From Sulfurovum sp. (GTDB taxonomy: Bacteria; Campylobacterota; Campylobacteria; Campylobacterales; Sulfurovaceae), in NCBI GenBank assembly GCA_027049035.1, contig JALTVI010000115.1, positions 1 through 64,000 on the forward strand: a stretch of DNA of 64,000 nucleotides, given 5' to 3'. Shown here piece by piece: positions 45,901 through 53,749 of the stretch. The translations under genes were made by a program, and so were the position numbers. The notes under the pieces are model-generated. The model was not told the origin of the DNA, searched no databases, and saw only the letters and a program-made list of their open reading frames with translations. Each line of letters opens with the position of its first letter. Position 1 is the stretch's first letter.

Positions 45901-46551
45901 TACCGTTGCACCTTTTAAGGCATCTTGCGTGTTAAGTTCTTTTTTAGCATCTTCTATAATTTTCGAATAGCGCTCTTTTATAAGTTCAAAAAGCCTTTTA
46001 TTTTGTAAAAAAACAGGCAAATTCTCATGCACTACTCTATATGCAATTGCCGTATGTTTAGCTTCATTACTATAGATGTTTTTTCTATTTTCATGAAAAC
46101 CGGTTAAATATGTAGTAAATTTCTGGAAGTTTTTTATGATATTCTTATCTTCCGAAGTAACTTCCGGATGCTCCCAATTTGGCAAAACTTTAGTAAGAAG
46201 CTCTTTTTTAAATAGATATTTCCAATTTGGATGCTCCTCAAATGCTTTGCGCATCTGCTTTCGCATTTTCGTTTGAATTTTTTCAAAAACTTTTTCATCT
46301 CGAGCAGAATCAAAAAATAATCGTTCATAACATCGCAACCCTTTGAGCCTAACACTACTTAAAGCTTCAGAGATAAAATCCTTATGGTAAAAATCGATTA
46401 TCTTTTTTAATCTTTCATACTCTTGAGCCCTTTGCTCATCCTCTTTAATCAAGCCTTTTGCCTCGATATGCTCCAATGTTTTGCCAATTGGTTTTAACTC
46501 GAAACGCAATGTCTTTTGCACTGAAAATTGATTGGTCAACTGTAAATGCAT
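42907..46551 (-). CDS. cas12a: CRISPR-associated endonuclease Cas12a (Cpf1)
   Basis: 1214 aa effector that processes its own crRNA and cuts target DNA with one RuvC site. It opens FSVQKTLRFELKPIGKTLE. The crRNA-processing/WED region reads KDRRFALDKFQFHVPITL. RuvC residues are D832 (IIGIDRGERHLLYL), E925 (VVLEDLNFGFKRGR) and D1170 (DADANGAYNIA). The Nuc Arg is near 1133 (LQMRNSSSK). All catalytic residues expected for AsCas12a-type enzymes are in place, so it should be active. The gene is more AT-rich than flanking chromosome, a sign of acquisition. AGGAGAGA precedes the ATG. Confidence 0.98.
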   Translation of the reverse strand: MHLQLTNQFSVQKTLRFELKPIGKTLEHIEAKGLIKEDEQRAQEYERLKKIIDFYHKDFISEALSSVRLKGLRCYERLFFDSARDEKVFEKIQTKMRKQMRKAFEEHPNWKYLFKKELLTKVLPNWEHPEVTSEDKNIIKNFQKFTTYLTGFHENRKNIYSNEAKHTAIAYRVVHENLPVFLQNKRLFELIKERYSKIIEDAKKELNTQDALKGATVEDVFSLDYYQYLMSQTHIDIYNAIIGGIVLDDGTKVQGLNEKINLHRKNGLSKRDLPNMKPLYKQILSDREALSWLPESFEDTQEMSEAIAAYYDANILRFKCCDGEVNLLEKFDKLFQESNEYDLNTVYIKNDKSLTDISQAIFGNYSTIKDALWEHHLRENPRIANASDIDEKRRKFFDKKKSYFSIAQIEEALKEYGEEISLFDYFKEFGTYGNDEARDLRVEIESAYEAWNNDRENKDKIKALLQSLLNLQHFLKPLYVKDELEKDIAFYAYFDIYYEALSLVIPLFNKVRNFLTKKPYSKEKFKLNFENSTLLDGWDVNKERDNLGVLFEKDGLFYLGIMDKKHNKIFQNIKEGGTHNVYRKIEYKLLPGPNKMLPKVFFSKRRIDEFAPSESLLAKYKEGTHKKGETFNLDDCHNLIDFFKASIKKHPDWREFEFDFTDTKKYQDISEFYKEVELQGYKIAFKNIDAQVIEQFVDEGKLYLFQIYNKDFSPYSKGTPNLHTIYWRMVFDDANLKDVVYKLNGEAEIFYRKRSIEYGEKTWKEGHHAKELKDKFNYPIIKDRRFALDKFQFHVPITLNFKASNLSNKEHNNLIRQKIKEHTDDIKIIGIDRGERHLLYLALIDGKGRIVEQYSLNTIVNSYNGKKHKVDYHQKLDAKEKEREEARLNWESIERIKELKEGYMSHVIHKIATLIVEHNAIVVLEDLNFGFKRGRFKVEKQVYQKFEKMLIDKLNYLVDKKKEPTELGGALKALQLTNKFISFEKMGKQNGILFYVPAWNTSKIDPTTGFVNLFDAKYYNKEKSREFFSKFKSINYNKQEDYFEFSFDYNDFHRKAEGTRTEWTLCSFGERIRTFRNPSKNNQWDDETIDLTKAFKELFNGQTENLQAYILMQDSVEFFKKLHYLFKLMLQMRNSSSKTGDDYLLSPVKNSSGEFFDSRKSDNSLPKDADANGAYNIARKGLMLVQRFKEADDVAKADLTITNKEWLRFAQGIE

Positions 46552-46606
46552 TCTCTCTCCTAATATTTAGTTCTCATCATCTTATCATTTTCTCAACCCC
46601 ATTTCC

Positions 46607-46623
46607 CATTTTGGGTCAAAATG
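46607..46623. promoter_or_regulatory. Candidate operator for the WYL regulator
   Basis: CATTTTG-GGT-CAAAATG is a 17-bp palindrome with perfect 7-bp arms, located between the WYL gene stop and the cas12a start (56 bp upstream of ATG). A further half-site CATTTTG follows at 46625-46631. WYL proteins of CRISPR loci are known to bind DNA near cas promoters; binding here is inference. No clear promoter could be placed around it. Confidence 0.5.
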
Positions 46624-46657
46624 TCATTTTGATATCTTACCACAACCATACGGACAA

Positions 46658-47566
46658 TTATTTGTCCATTTCACTCATCTCTCTCAAATATTGCTCCACA
46701 TCCTCTCTCAAACTATCTCTTAGCAACTTAGGTTCAATGATGTGCAGATGGGGTAGCCAGTTTTTGATCTCGGGCAAAAGTTCCATAGGGTGGGTGATGG
46801 TGTAGACAAACTCGGCAGTGCCATCGTTGTGGGGCATGTCGAGTTGTTGGCTGGGGTGGAGGGGTACCTCTTTGAGGTAGCGGGTGGCGTAAGCAGAAGC
46901 GTAGATACGTACATCAAAAGGCATGGCATCGTCATTGCTCCAGATCGAGGCACGGCGGTTGGCTTTGACTATCTCCTCCGGGGTCAAGTCCTGAGGGGTG
47001 TTGGCAAGCAGGGTAAAGTCTCTGATCTTCAGAAAATCAAAGGGGCGTACCTGTGCGGTGGTATCCTCCTTTGCCAGCAGGTACCATTTGCCTTTGGCAG
47101 TGTAGAGTTTGACCGGTGAGACCATTTTGGTAGTGGTAATGTTACGGTTGTTTGTGTAAACAAATCGGCATTTGCATCCCTTTTCAATGCTCTCTATGAT
47201 CGACTCGGCAATCTGCTTGTCTATGCCGCTGTAGGCAATGGCAAACGAGATAAGCGGTATCCCCTCCCCGCTGCCGCCAAGACACTCGATGCTAAGCCCG
47301 GCGTTGGAAGCAAAGGCATGCAACAGTGCAGAAGGTAGACGGCTCATGCGTGAAAGCTGAGAAGTATCGATGCGGTACTCCCCTCTTTTGGAAAGCAGAG
47401 GGATACCCGCACCGGAAATCTTCTTCAAATCTCTTCGTATCGTACGGCTGTCCACACGGTACTGCTCTGCCATCACATTGACATGCAGACGCTCAAACGC
47501 ATACAAACGCCTGAGTATATCGACAATTCTCTCAACAGGCTGTGCCTTTTTTACATACTTTTTCAT
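46658..47566 (-). CDS. WYL-domain transcriptional regulator
   Basis: 302 aa. An N-terminal DeoR/HTH-11-type domain (VNVMAEQYRVDSRTIRRDLKKI) is followed by a WYL domain (~125-200; KMVSPVKLYTAKGKWYLLAKE, where WY sits as WYLL) and a WCX-like C-terminal region (ATRYLKEVPLHPSQQL). WYL regulators often sense ligands such as nucleic acid fragments and occur beside CRISPR-Cas and other defence loci. It lies 107 bp upstream of cas12a on the same strand and could be co-transcribed or regulate it. Confidence 0.88.
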   Translation of the reverse strand: MKKYVKKAQPVERIVDILRRLYAFERLHVNVMAEQYRVDSRTIRRDLKKISGAGIPLLSKRGEYRIDTSQLSRMSRLPSALLHAFASNAGLSIECLGGSGEGIPLISFAIAYSGIDKQIAESIIESIEKGCKCRFVYTNNRNITTTKMVSPVKLYTAKGKWYLLAKEDTTAQVRPFDFLKIRDFTLLANTPQDLTPEEIVKANRRASIWSNDDAMPFDVRIYASAYATRYLKEVPLHPSQQLDMPHNDGTAEFVYTITHPMELLPEIKNWLPHLHIIEPKLLRDSLREDVEQYLREMSEMDK

Positions 47567-47627
47567 GTAAAAATCATAACCAAAAAAGAGCTTCTTTCAA
47601 AATTTTAAAATTTTTTCCAAAAACCCC

Positions 47628-47656
47628 TTGACAAGTAATGCATTTGGTGCTATAAT
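47628..47656 (+). promoter_or_regulatory. Promoter of the tRNA-Gln / tRNA-fMet unit
   Basis: TTGACA at 47628-47633 and TATAAT at 47651-47656, 17 nt apart, both consensus. It drives the two tRNAs to the right. It is divergent from the WYL gene. Confidence 0.85.
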
Positions 47657-47690
47657 GCCGTCCACATAAGCCATAGAGCTTACAGACGAA

Positions 47691-47765
47691 TGGGGTATCG
47701 CCAAGTGGTAAGGCAACTGGTTTTGGTCCAGTCATTCGGGGGTTCGAGTCCCTCTACCCCATCCA
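47691..47765 (+). tRNA. tRNA-Gln (TTG)
   Basis: A cloverleaf is evident: acceptor TGGGGTA pairs with TACCCCA, the anticodon stem ACTGG/CCAGT holds loop TTTTGGT with anticodon TTG (codon CAA), the T arm GGGGGTTCGAGTCCCTC is standard, and CCA is encoded at 47763-47765. The U1-A72 start is typical for bacterial tRNA-Gln. It follows a consensus promoter and precedes tRNA-fMet by 33 nt. Confidence 0.95.
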
Positions 47766-47798
47766 TTTTGAACTTCGGTTCAAAATACTTTCTTCTGT

Positions 47799-47875
<77 letters not shown>

Positions 47876-47925
47876 ATTCAAACTCCCATAAAATCGAACT
47901 TTCAAGCGTTTTAAATACTCAACGA

Positions 47926-49038
47926 TTATTTAGCGATGTCACCATCATTGTCACCACGCGTGGTGACACTCTTTTTGAAGGGGTCAAAGCTGCGCGAAAT
48001 ACGCAACTGCTCCCCCTCGATATAGCGGGCGTATTTTTCAAGGATCATCTTGGTATTGGTGTGTCCGACGATCTGCGCGATCTCCACCACGCTCAACGCG
48101 CCCGATTTGAGCATTGCCGTGATGAAGGTGTGTCGGGTGTTGTAGATCCTGCGGTATCTGATTCCCAGCTCTCTAAGCAGCCGATACCAAGGACCGTAGG
48201 GCGCGTGTCCTCGGATATTGTCGATGCCGTAGAGGTGCTTTCCGTTGCGCGAAAAGAGCCAAATGCTCTTATCCAACCTTGCCTGATTGATCTGATCCTC
48301 GATATAGGGCTTAAGCACGTCAAAGAGCGGTACCCTTCGGATACTCCTTGCCGTTTTAGGCGTGCTTACGATCCCTTTGGATATACTTCTTTTGAGTTCA
48401 ATGACATCCTCCCCGATGTCGCCGATCTGAAGCCCTATCACTTCACCGCTTCGCATACCGGTATAGAAACCGATCGCCAAAAAGTTTCGCAAGGTACGCG
48501 GTGCGGCGGCAAGGATCCGCTCCACCTCTTGGGGCGTAAACGGCTCGATCTTCTCCTCGTCCTCATCGATGCTCTTTTTCTTGGGCTTGGAGATATGCAC
48601 GAAGGGATTTTTCTCGATCACCTCTTCCTGGATGGCGATCTCGAAGATCCCCCGACAGGTGGAGATATAGCTACCGACGGTTTTGGGCTTTAGCTCCTTC
48701 ATCGAAGCCACCCACGCGCGAAGCTCGGATACCTTGATCTCTCGAATATCCCGATTTTTAAAGAACGCCAGGATTTTGGCGACGCGCCCTTTGATCTCCC
48801 AATAGGTCGCCAAATCCTCTTTGGAAAGCAGATAGAGATCGGCAAACTTCTCTATCGGTTCCTCTTTTTGCCTCTGCTCCTTTTGCTTGAGATGCAGCTC
48901 AAGTGCCGGCAGAAATTCCCGTGTGACGCGTTCGCGGTTTTGCGGCGTATCTCGCAAACCGGTACTGCGCTGTTTCCAGCCGTCACGGGTTTTGTATTTG
49001 ATTTGCAGGATTCCCCTGCGGGCATAGATACTTGCCAT
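47926..49038 (-). CDS. Tyrosine-family site-specific integrase
   Basis: 370 aa. An arm-binding N-terminus (MASIYARRGILQIKYKTRDG) like those of Min27/DUF3596-type integrases is followed by a SAM-like core-binding domain and the catalytic domain: the Arg in FYTGMRSGEVIGL, NTRHTFITAML and the HxNTKMILEKYARY with the nucleophilic Tyr. It is oriented toward tRNA-fMet, as expected for an element inserted in the tRNA 3' end. Mild motif variation (NTRH instead of HDLRH) is normal in this group. Confidence 0.95.
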   Translation of the reverse strand: MASIYARRGILQIKYKTRDGWKQRSTGLRDTPQNRERVTREFLPALELHLKQKEQRQKEEPIEKFADLYLLSKEDLATYWEIKGRVAKILAFFKNRDIREIKVSELRAWVASMKELKPKTVGSYISTCRGIFEIAIQEEVIEKNPFVHISKPKKKSIDEDEEKIEPFTPQEVERILAAAPRTLRNFLAIGFYTGMRSGEVIGLQIGDIGEDVIELKRSISKGIVSTPKTARSIRRVPLFDVLKPYIEDQINQARLDKSIWLFSRNGKHLYGIDNIRGHAPYGPWYRLLRELGIRYRRIYNTRHTFITAMLKSGALSVVEIAQIVGHTNTKMILEKYARYIEGEQLRISRSFDPFKKSVTTRGDNDGDIAK

Positions 49039-49085
49039 TATTTGGACTCCTTTGGAGTCACCACAAGCCGCATCGTCATTTTATC

Positions 49086-49310
49086 CTACCAATCTTTCAT
49101 CTTCATCAGACTCATCGCCTGATTGTGCTCTTTGCTGCTTTGCAGCAGCCACGCTTCCAGCTCTTCAAGGTTAAAGAGCATATGCCCGATATAGGGGTTT
49201 TTGACATAGTGCCTCCCCTCCTCCCAAATATTCTCTTTGATCATCTTTCGCGCGGTCTGTTCCGAAATCGCAATGTAATTGGTCAATTGTCCGATTTTCA
49301 CCCATTTCAT
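49086..49310 (-). CDS. AlpA/excisionase-like small DNA-binding protein
   Basis: 74 aa. WVKIGQLTNYIAISEQTARKMIKENIWEEGRHYVKNPYIGHMLFNLEELEAWL is a winged-helix/MerR-like reading head with a wing strand, as in excisionases and AlpA regulators. It overlaps the relaxase gene by 4 nt and is separated from the integrase by 47 nt. It likely promotes excision or regulates the integrase. Confidence 0.75.
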   Translation of the reverse strand: MKWVKIGQLTNYIAISEQTARKMIKENIWEEGRHYVKNPYIGHMLFNLEELEAWLLQSSKEHNQAMSLMKMKDW

Positions 49311-50941
49311 CGCCCCATTCCTTTCTTGGATTTTTGATTCACAGTTTTGTAGTCATTTCGCCACAGTTTTGTAGTCATATCTTTTTTGGTACCTTCTTTT
49401 TGGTGTTTGGCGGCATCGCGGATCTCCTGCATTGTCTTATCCTTGAAGTTGATCTTTAGATCGTACTTCTCGGTAACGGCAAGCACCTTTTGTTTAAAGG
49501 CAAGATCCCCGGATATATCAAGATGATTGCCATACTTGGCAATGCTCATTTCAAGCATCTCTTTGATAGCAAGTTCGTTGCTGTCAATAGTGATGCGTAA
49601 CCGGTCGCCTTTGTCGATGATCTTTCCGTGATCGCCGATGCGATAGACAACCAAGCCCTGCTTGGTGATCTGCGGATCCTTGGTAATGAAGATCTTGTGA
49701 TCGGTCTTACCCAGGATCGCTTTTTCATCCGGCTCCAGTTTTACTTTGGTCTTACGCAACGCTGCCAAAGCTTTACTGTCGCCCTCTAAGGCTTTTTGGA
49801 TCAAAAACTCTTTGTAAGAGATTTGATTTGTCTTTTTGTGGATCTCATCTCGTTTGGCTTTGTAAGCCTTGGAGAGTTCTTGATACTCTTTTTTGCGGTT
49901 GGCAAAAAGAGATTGGTAAATGTTCCGCTTCGCCTTGGGTGTCAAAAAGAGATCCCGCTTGGTTTCGCTAATGAGGCGTTCATACTTGGCTTTGATCGCC
50001 TCTTTTGCCTGAGTGTTCTCCTGCTTTGCTTCGGATAGGAGCTGCTTCTTGGCGGCTCTTAGCTCATCGCTTCGCTTTTTATACTGTTCCCATAGGTCGT
50101 GCTTTGGCATCCCAAATTCCCGTTTGGGCTTGGTATCGATGCTTTTAAACTCCAAAGGCTTTCCAAAACGCTTCTCAAGCTGGGCTTTGGAGAGGCTTCG
50201 ATGGATACTGCTACTTTTTACAAAGAGTTTTCGGCTCTTGTGGGAAATGACCACACCGTTACCCCGCGGCTTGAGTTCCAGGTTGGATTCTGCAAGCACC
50301 TTTTGCAAATCCTCAAAGGTGGCTTTTTCGTCCTTGATGACCTTTTGCAGATCCTCAAGCACCTCCTCCTTGATCCAGGTGGAGAGGTTCTTTACGCCGC
50401 TGTGGATCTCTGCATCTTTGCCTTTGCTTTTGCCGGTGATGTGGCGGCGGTTTTTGTCGATGTGGTTGTCGTATTTGAGCTGATAACGCTCCTCGATCTC
50501 CTCGGCGGCTTTTTGCAGCTTCAAGATACTTTTGATCGGATCGATCCGGTTGTGGGTCTTGGGGCAAATTCTGCTTACAGCGATATGGATATGGAAATTA
50601 TTGGTGTTGTCGTGCGCTACGCTAAAGCGGTAGTGATCCTCCATCCCTATCGATCTAAGCAGATCCTCTTCGATTTGGCGTAATACTTCGCCGGAGGGCA
50701 CCTTCTCATCTTCCTGGAAAGAGATGATCAAGTGCATATTTTTATCGCTCTTGGTGCGCTGATTGAGTTTGTTGTGCTGCTCGATAAAGCGGATGTTCTG
50801 CTCGATGCTCTCAAACGGGCAGTTGGTCATATGCATGTAGTTCTCAGCCACTTTCTCTCCTTCGTGTTCTTTGTCTCGTATATAATCCGCCAGTCCGCCG
50901 AAGCTGCCGGTACCTTTGGAGGGCACCATCTTGACGATCAT
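49307..50941 (-). CDS. Relaxase/mobilization nuclease (MobA/VirD2 type)
   Basis: 544 aa. N-terminal relaxase domain (~1-170) with HxH metal motif NFHIHIAVSRI and an upstream region with DYIRDKEHEG. The catalytic Tyr is probably in the N-terminal 30 residues (LADYIRDK). A long charged coiled coil and a C-terminal domain (TKLWRNDYKTVNQKSKKG) follow. It nicks oriT for transfer. It overlaps the MobC-like gene by 4 nt. The 3' end carries two direct repeats of CACAGTTTTGTAGTCAT (read on plus). Confidence 0.93.
   Translation of the reverse strand: MIVKMVPSKGTGSFGGLADYIRDKEHEGEKVAENYMHMTNCPFESIEQNIRFIEQHNKLNQRTKSDKNMHLIISFQEDEKVPSGEVLRQIEEDLLRSIGMEDHYRFSVAHDNTNNFHIHIAVSRICPKTHNRIDPIKSILKLQKAAEEIEERYQLKYDNHIDKNRRHITGKSKGKDAEIHSGVKNLSTWIKEEVLEDLQKVIKDEKATFEDLQKVLAESNLELKPRGNGVVISHKSRKLFVKSSSIHRSLSKAQLEKRFGKPLEFKSIDTKPKREFGMPKHDLWEQYKKRSDELRAAKKQLLSEAKQENTQAKEAIKAKYERLISETKRDLFLTPKAKRNIYQSLFANRKKEYQELSKAYKAKRDEIHKKTNQISYKEFLIQKALEGDSKALAALRKTKVKLEPDEKAILGKTDHKIFITKDPQITKQGLVVYRIGDHGKIIDKGDRLRITIDSNELAIKEMLEMSIAKYGNHLDISGDLAFKQKVLAVTEKYDLKINFKDKTMQEIRDAAKHQKEGTKKDMTTKLWRNDYKTVNQKSKKGMGR
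49336..49380. repeat. Two tandem copies of CACAGTTTTGTAGTCAT
   Basis: Copies at about 49340-49356 and 49362-49378, in the 3' end of the relaxase gene, where they encode the duplicated ND YKTV-type residues. A third copy lies at 58662-58678 next to the TraK-like gene, in the same orientation. The first and third copies also share the GATT immediately before. Confidence 0.75.
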
Positions 50942-51303
50942 AAAAGCCGCTCCGCGATGGCAAGCAGGCGGGCTTGTCGCGCCTCGATCTTTTCAATGAT
51001 CTGCTGCACATCTTCATAGCTATGCTTTCCAAGCTTCGCTTGCGCTTTGTACTCTTCGTTTTGGGTGAGCCATAGCTTAAAAAGACCTCCCAGCCGACCC
51101 AGATCGGCGCGGGCTTTGATCAGCTCGTCCAAAGCGTGCTGATCCACCACGGAGGTCAAGGGATACGCCAAAGCAAGATCTCGAAGATAACTTGCCGCAC
51201 TCACCCCGCAACTCTTCGCGCGATTTTGCAAAAGAGCCTTTTCAGATGCATCCACACGGACTTTGATCTGTAGATCTCTTTTTCGCTTTTCCGATCTGCT
51301 CAT
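50938..51303 (-). CDS. MobC-like relaxosome accessory protein
   Basis: 121 aa. RSEKRKRDLQIKVRVDASEKALLQNRAKSCGVSAASYLRDLAL is a ribbon-helix-helix start followed by a helical region (ALDELIKARADLGRLGGLFKLWL), the pattern of MobC/TraJ-type oriT-binding proteins. It overlaps the relaxase and ParA genes by 4 nt each. It would load the relaxase at oriT. Confidence 0.82.
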   Translation of the reverse strand: MSRSEKRKRDLQIKVRVDASEKALLQNRAKSCGVSAASYLRDLALAYPLTSVVDQHALDELIKARADLGRLGGLFKLWLTQNEEYKAQAKLGKHSYEDVQQIIEKIEARQARLLAIAERLL

Positions 51304-52064
51304 GCGGCGGCTTCCTTTTTGATGCTGCTTTCAATCACCTCAAATGCCGGTTTGAGGATCTTTTCGACATAGATTTCACTCTCATCATAGATCTGTAGCA
51401 GCGTGGAGAGCTGTCCGATTCTGGCATTGTCATCCGCGTCAAACGCCTCATCAAGCGCATCTTCAAGGATCTTTTTCTCCACATCATCAAAAGCGATCTC
51501 ATAGATGCTCTTGGCATTTTGTCGGCTCAAGTCGATCACATCGCTCTCTGTCAAAATCAGATACTCCGCATCGAGGAAGGCTTGGAAAAAATCTCCATAC
51601 TGAAACTGCAAACGCTTAGGGTTTCTTACTCTTGAAAGAGCGAAGATCACCGGCACATCAAAGCCCTTGATCATCTCATAGGTCTTTTCGGCGTTTTTAA
51701 GATCTTGGTATCCTCCACTCATCGGAATGATAAAGAGATCGATCTTGCGGTAAAGCCGTGTCTTTTTCAATCCCTCAATGATGATGGTGGTGGTTTTGTT
51801 ACCGCCCACATCGATGACGATGTTTTTATCCTTGGATACCAGGATCGTATCTTTCAATACTTCATCCACATCCGTACCGTCTCCGATCTCCACCTGGGAT
51901 GATTTGATCTTGGAGTTTGAGAATGTTTCACTATCTTTGTTTTCATCATCAAACTCAATAAGCTGCACCTCTTGCTTTTTTGCCAAAAACGAAGCTGCTG
52001 CTACCTGGAACGCCACGGTGCTCTTGCTAGCACCTCCTTTTGTGTTTACTACTGCGATTGTCAT
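51300..52064 (-). CDS. ParA-family partition-type ATPase
   Basis: 254 aa. Deviant Walker A VVNTKGGASKSTVAFQVA, switch I area IEFDDENKDS, Walker B-like IVIDVGGNKTT. It lacks an N-terminal HTH, so type Ib-like. No parB gene lies beside it; partnering could be with the MobC-like protein or with the small 59-aa protein directly upstream. It may move the excised element or assist relaxosome positioning. Confidence 0.85.
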   Translation of the reverse strand: MTIAVVNTKGGASKSTVAFQVAAASFLAKKQEVQLIEFDDENKDSETFSNSKIKSSQVEIGDGTDVDEVLKDTILVSKDKNIVIDVGGNKTTTIIIEGLKKTRLYRKIDLFIIPMSGGYQDLKNAEKTYEMIKGFDVPVIFALSRVRNPKRLQFQYGDFFQAFLDAEYLILTESDVIDLSRQNAKSIYEIAFDDVEKKILEDALDEAFDADDNARIGQLSTLLQIYDESEIYVEKILKPAFEVIESSIKKEAAA

Positions 52065-52240
52065 TGTTTTTTACTCCTTATGTTGATTGTGTATCTTTTC
52101 TGCCACTGCAAGATGGCATCTCTAAATCTAAACTCTTCTTCCTCGGTTAGGCGTATAGGCTTGAAGAGATCAAAGTAGTACCGATGGGCGATAGTGACCA
52201 AAGCATCCGCCTCTTTTTGGTTTAGGGTAATAGTGATCAT
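52061..52240 (-). CDS. Small 59-aa protein between trbL-like and parA-like genes
   Basis: Not in the ORF track. It reads MITITLNQKEADALVTIAHR and ends LQWQKRYTINIRSKKQ. It has AAGGAGCGTAACG just before ATG 52240, starts 2 nt after the trbL-like stop, and its TGA overlaps the parA-like ATG (ATGA). The sequence is charged and helical (LTEEEEFRFRDAILQWQKR). Its tight coupling on both sides supports it being real. No family is recognised. Confidence 0.6.
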   Translation of the reverse strand: MITITLNQKEADALVTIAHRYYFDLFKPIRLTEEEEFRFRDAILQWQKRYTINIRSKKQ

Positions 52241-52242
52241 CG

Positions 52243-53568
52243 TTACGCTCCTTTGATCCCACCGGTGCTACTACCGCCGCTTTTGATTTGGCTCATGTCA
52301 AAGCCGTATCGATCTTTATTGGATGAGGACGATTCGCTACCGCCTTTGGATCCCGATGTGCTACTACCTGTTGCAATATTGACGGCTCCTTTGGCAGTGT
52401 TTGCAGCGACTTTGAATGTTCCGCCAACCGCTTTAGCCGCCATTGCCCCGCTACCTTGTCCGACAGTTGAGGAGGCACCGCCGGTAAAACTGCGAATGCC
52501 GCCAGCCGTCATACCTGCCGCCGCTCCAATAGCTGCACCTCCGGTAGCTTTAAGAGTGGTTTTGATAGCAGTTCCTTTGCCTCCACCCGAATTCCCACCG
52601 GCTGCCGCCGCCTCTTTGACGGCACTATAGCCTGCCGAAGCGCCTTGTTGTGCTCCGCGTGATATGTTTCGAATCGAATTGGAAACAAAAGCATGCGCCA
52701 TTTGAACGCCCACGCTGTTATCACCGCCGCCGTGACCGTTAAAGTAGCTGTCCACAAATCCGTTTGCACCGAATGCCACCGTAACCATCATAAGCGAGAC
52801 GACAACCAGCGCAACATAATCGAAAAGGTTACTCCAGGGATCTATCATCATTTGATTGACAATGGTAAATGTGACCGAAATGATCAAAAGCTGCATAAAC
52901 CATTTCGCACCCCATCGTATAACATTGACGACACTGTTGATTGCCCAAGGTCGCGTATATTCAAAACTGCCGAAACCGATCCAAAATACGCCGACATAGA
53001 GGCTAAAGACAAAAAAAGCATAGGTCATCAGCGCAATACCCACCAAAATGGCAACTACAATAGTCTCGATGGCACCGATGGCAACGAGAGTCAGCGATTC
53101 GGGGATGTGTTTCCAGCCGTTGATTTGTATCTTTGTCCAAATGTACCACCACATATGCGATATGTTTTCAACCACCTTGTCTAAGCTTGATACATTGCCA
53201 TGCGTAGCTCTGTTTGCCAACTCCGTAAAGCCGTTAAATACGCTTTTCATCCAACCGGGATGATCGAAGATCGCCAAAAAGAGACCGTAAAAGAGCATGA
53301 ACCGAATCAATGCCGCCATCACCGCACCCAACTCCATCTCTTGACGCAAAAACATAAATCCGAAAGTAATGACCATTTGCATCAAGCCCAGCGTCACAAA
53401 AAGCCACTTTGCAGGTCCCTTGATCGGATCGTAAAAGCTGCTGATCATTTGATCGAACTTATCCATCGTGTACGATGGGAAGTTATTTAAGCTGCCTGCA
53501 AAAAGATCGGGTGAAAAAACAAGCAAAAGCAGTAACGCTACGATCACAAATCTCCATTTTTTATTCAT
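52243..53568 (-). CDS. trbL: TrbL/VirB6-like inner-membrane protein
   Basis: 441 aa from ATG 53568 (MNKKWRFVIVALLLLLV), chosen because AAGGAAGC lies just upstream and the longer start has no such site. At least five membrane spans occupy ~8-290 (for example PIKGPAKWLFVTLGLMQMVI). The last ~140 residues are Gly/Ala/Ser-rich low complexity (GGAAIGAAAGMTAGGIRSF). This pattern is typical of TrbL in P-type conjugation. Overlaps the next membrane gene by 8 nt. Confidence 0.85.
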   Translation of the reverse strand: MNKKWRFVIVALLLLLVFSPDLFAGSLNNFPSYTMDKFDQMISSFYDPIKGPAKWLFVTLGLMQMVITFGFMFLRQEMELGAVMAALIRFMLFYGLFLAIFDHPGWMKSVFNGFTELANRATHGNVSSLDKVVENISHMWWYIWTKIQINGWKHIPESLTLVAIGAIETIVVAILVGIALMTYAFFVFSLYVGVFWIGFGSFEYTRPWAINSVVNVIRWGAKWFMQLLIISVTFTIVNQMMIDPWSNLFDYVALVVVSLMMVTVAFGANGFVDSYFNGHGGGDNSVGVQMAHAFVSNSIRNISRGAQQGASAGYSAVKEAAAAGGNSGGGKGTAIKTTLKATGGAAIGAAAGMTAGGIRSFTGGASSTVGQGSGAMAAKAVGGTFKVAANTAKGAVNIATGSSTSGSKGGSESSSSNKDRYGFDMSQIKSGGSSTGGIKGA

Positions 53569-53749
53569 TATGCTTCCTTTGGCGGTTCCACTTGCGGTTA
53601 AGCAAAAAGAGTTTGACGATACTAACACCGACCATCACCGCACCGAATATCTTTTGATTGGCTTCTCCATCTATTGCCAGATCGAAACCGAATACGACAA
53701 ATGCGGCATATACCGCCGCTTCGATGTAAACTTCAACGGCACTTCTCAT
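53561..53749 (-). CDS. Small two-span membrane protein
   Basis: 62 aa with two hydrophobic segments (VYIEAAVYAAFVVFGFDLAI and IFGAVMVGVSIVKLFLL) and a basic tail (NRKWNRQRKHNE). It overlaps the TrbL-like gene by 8 nt and the small lipoprotein gene by 4 nt. It sits where T4SS operons often carry small membrane proteins; I do not assign it to VirB2/VirB3. Confidence 0.65.
   Translation of the reverse strand: MRSAVEVYIEAAVYAAFVVFGFDLAIDGEANQKIFGAVMVGVSIVKLFLLNRKWNRQRKHNE

Noticed and set aside
40998-46657. tracrRNA near the cas genes
   Set aside because: Type V-A needs none and no anti-repeat was seen.
47876-47925. attL core sequence beyond the tRNA-fMet end
   Set aside because: Without the right end, the exact core cannot be set.
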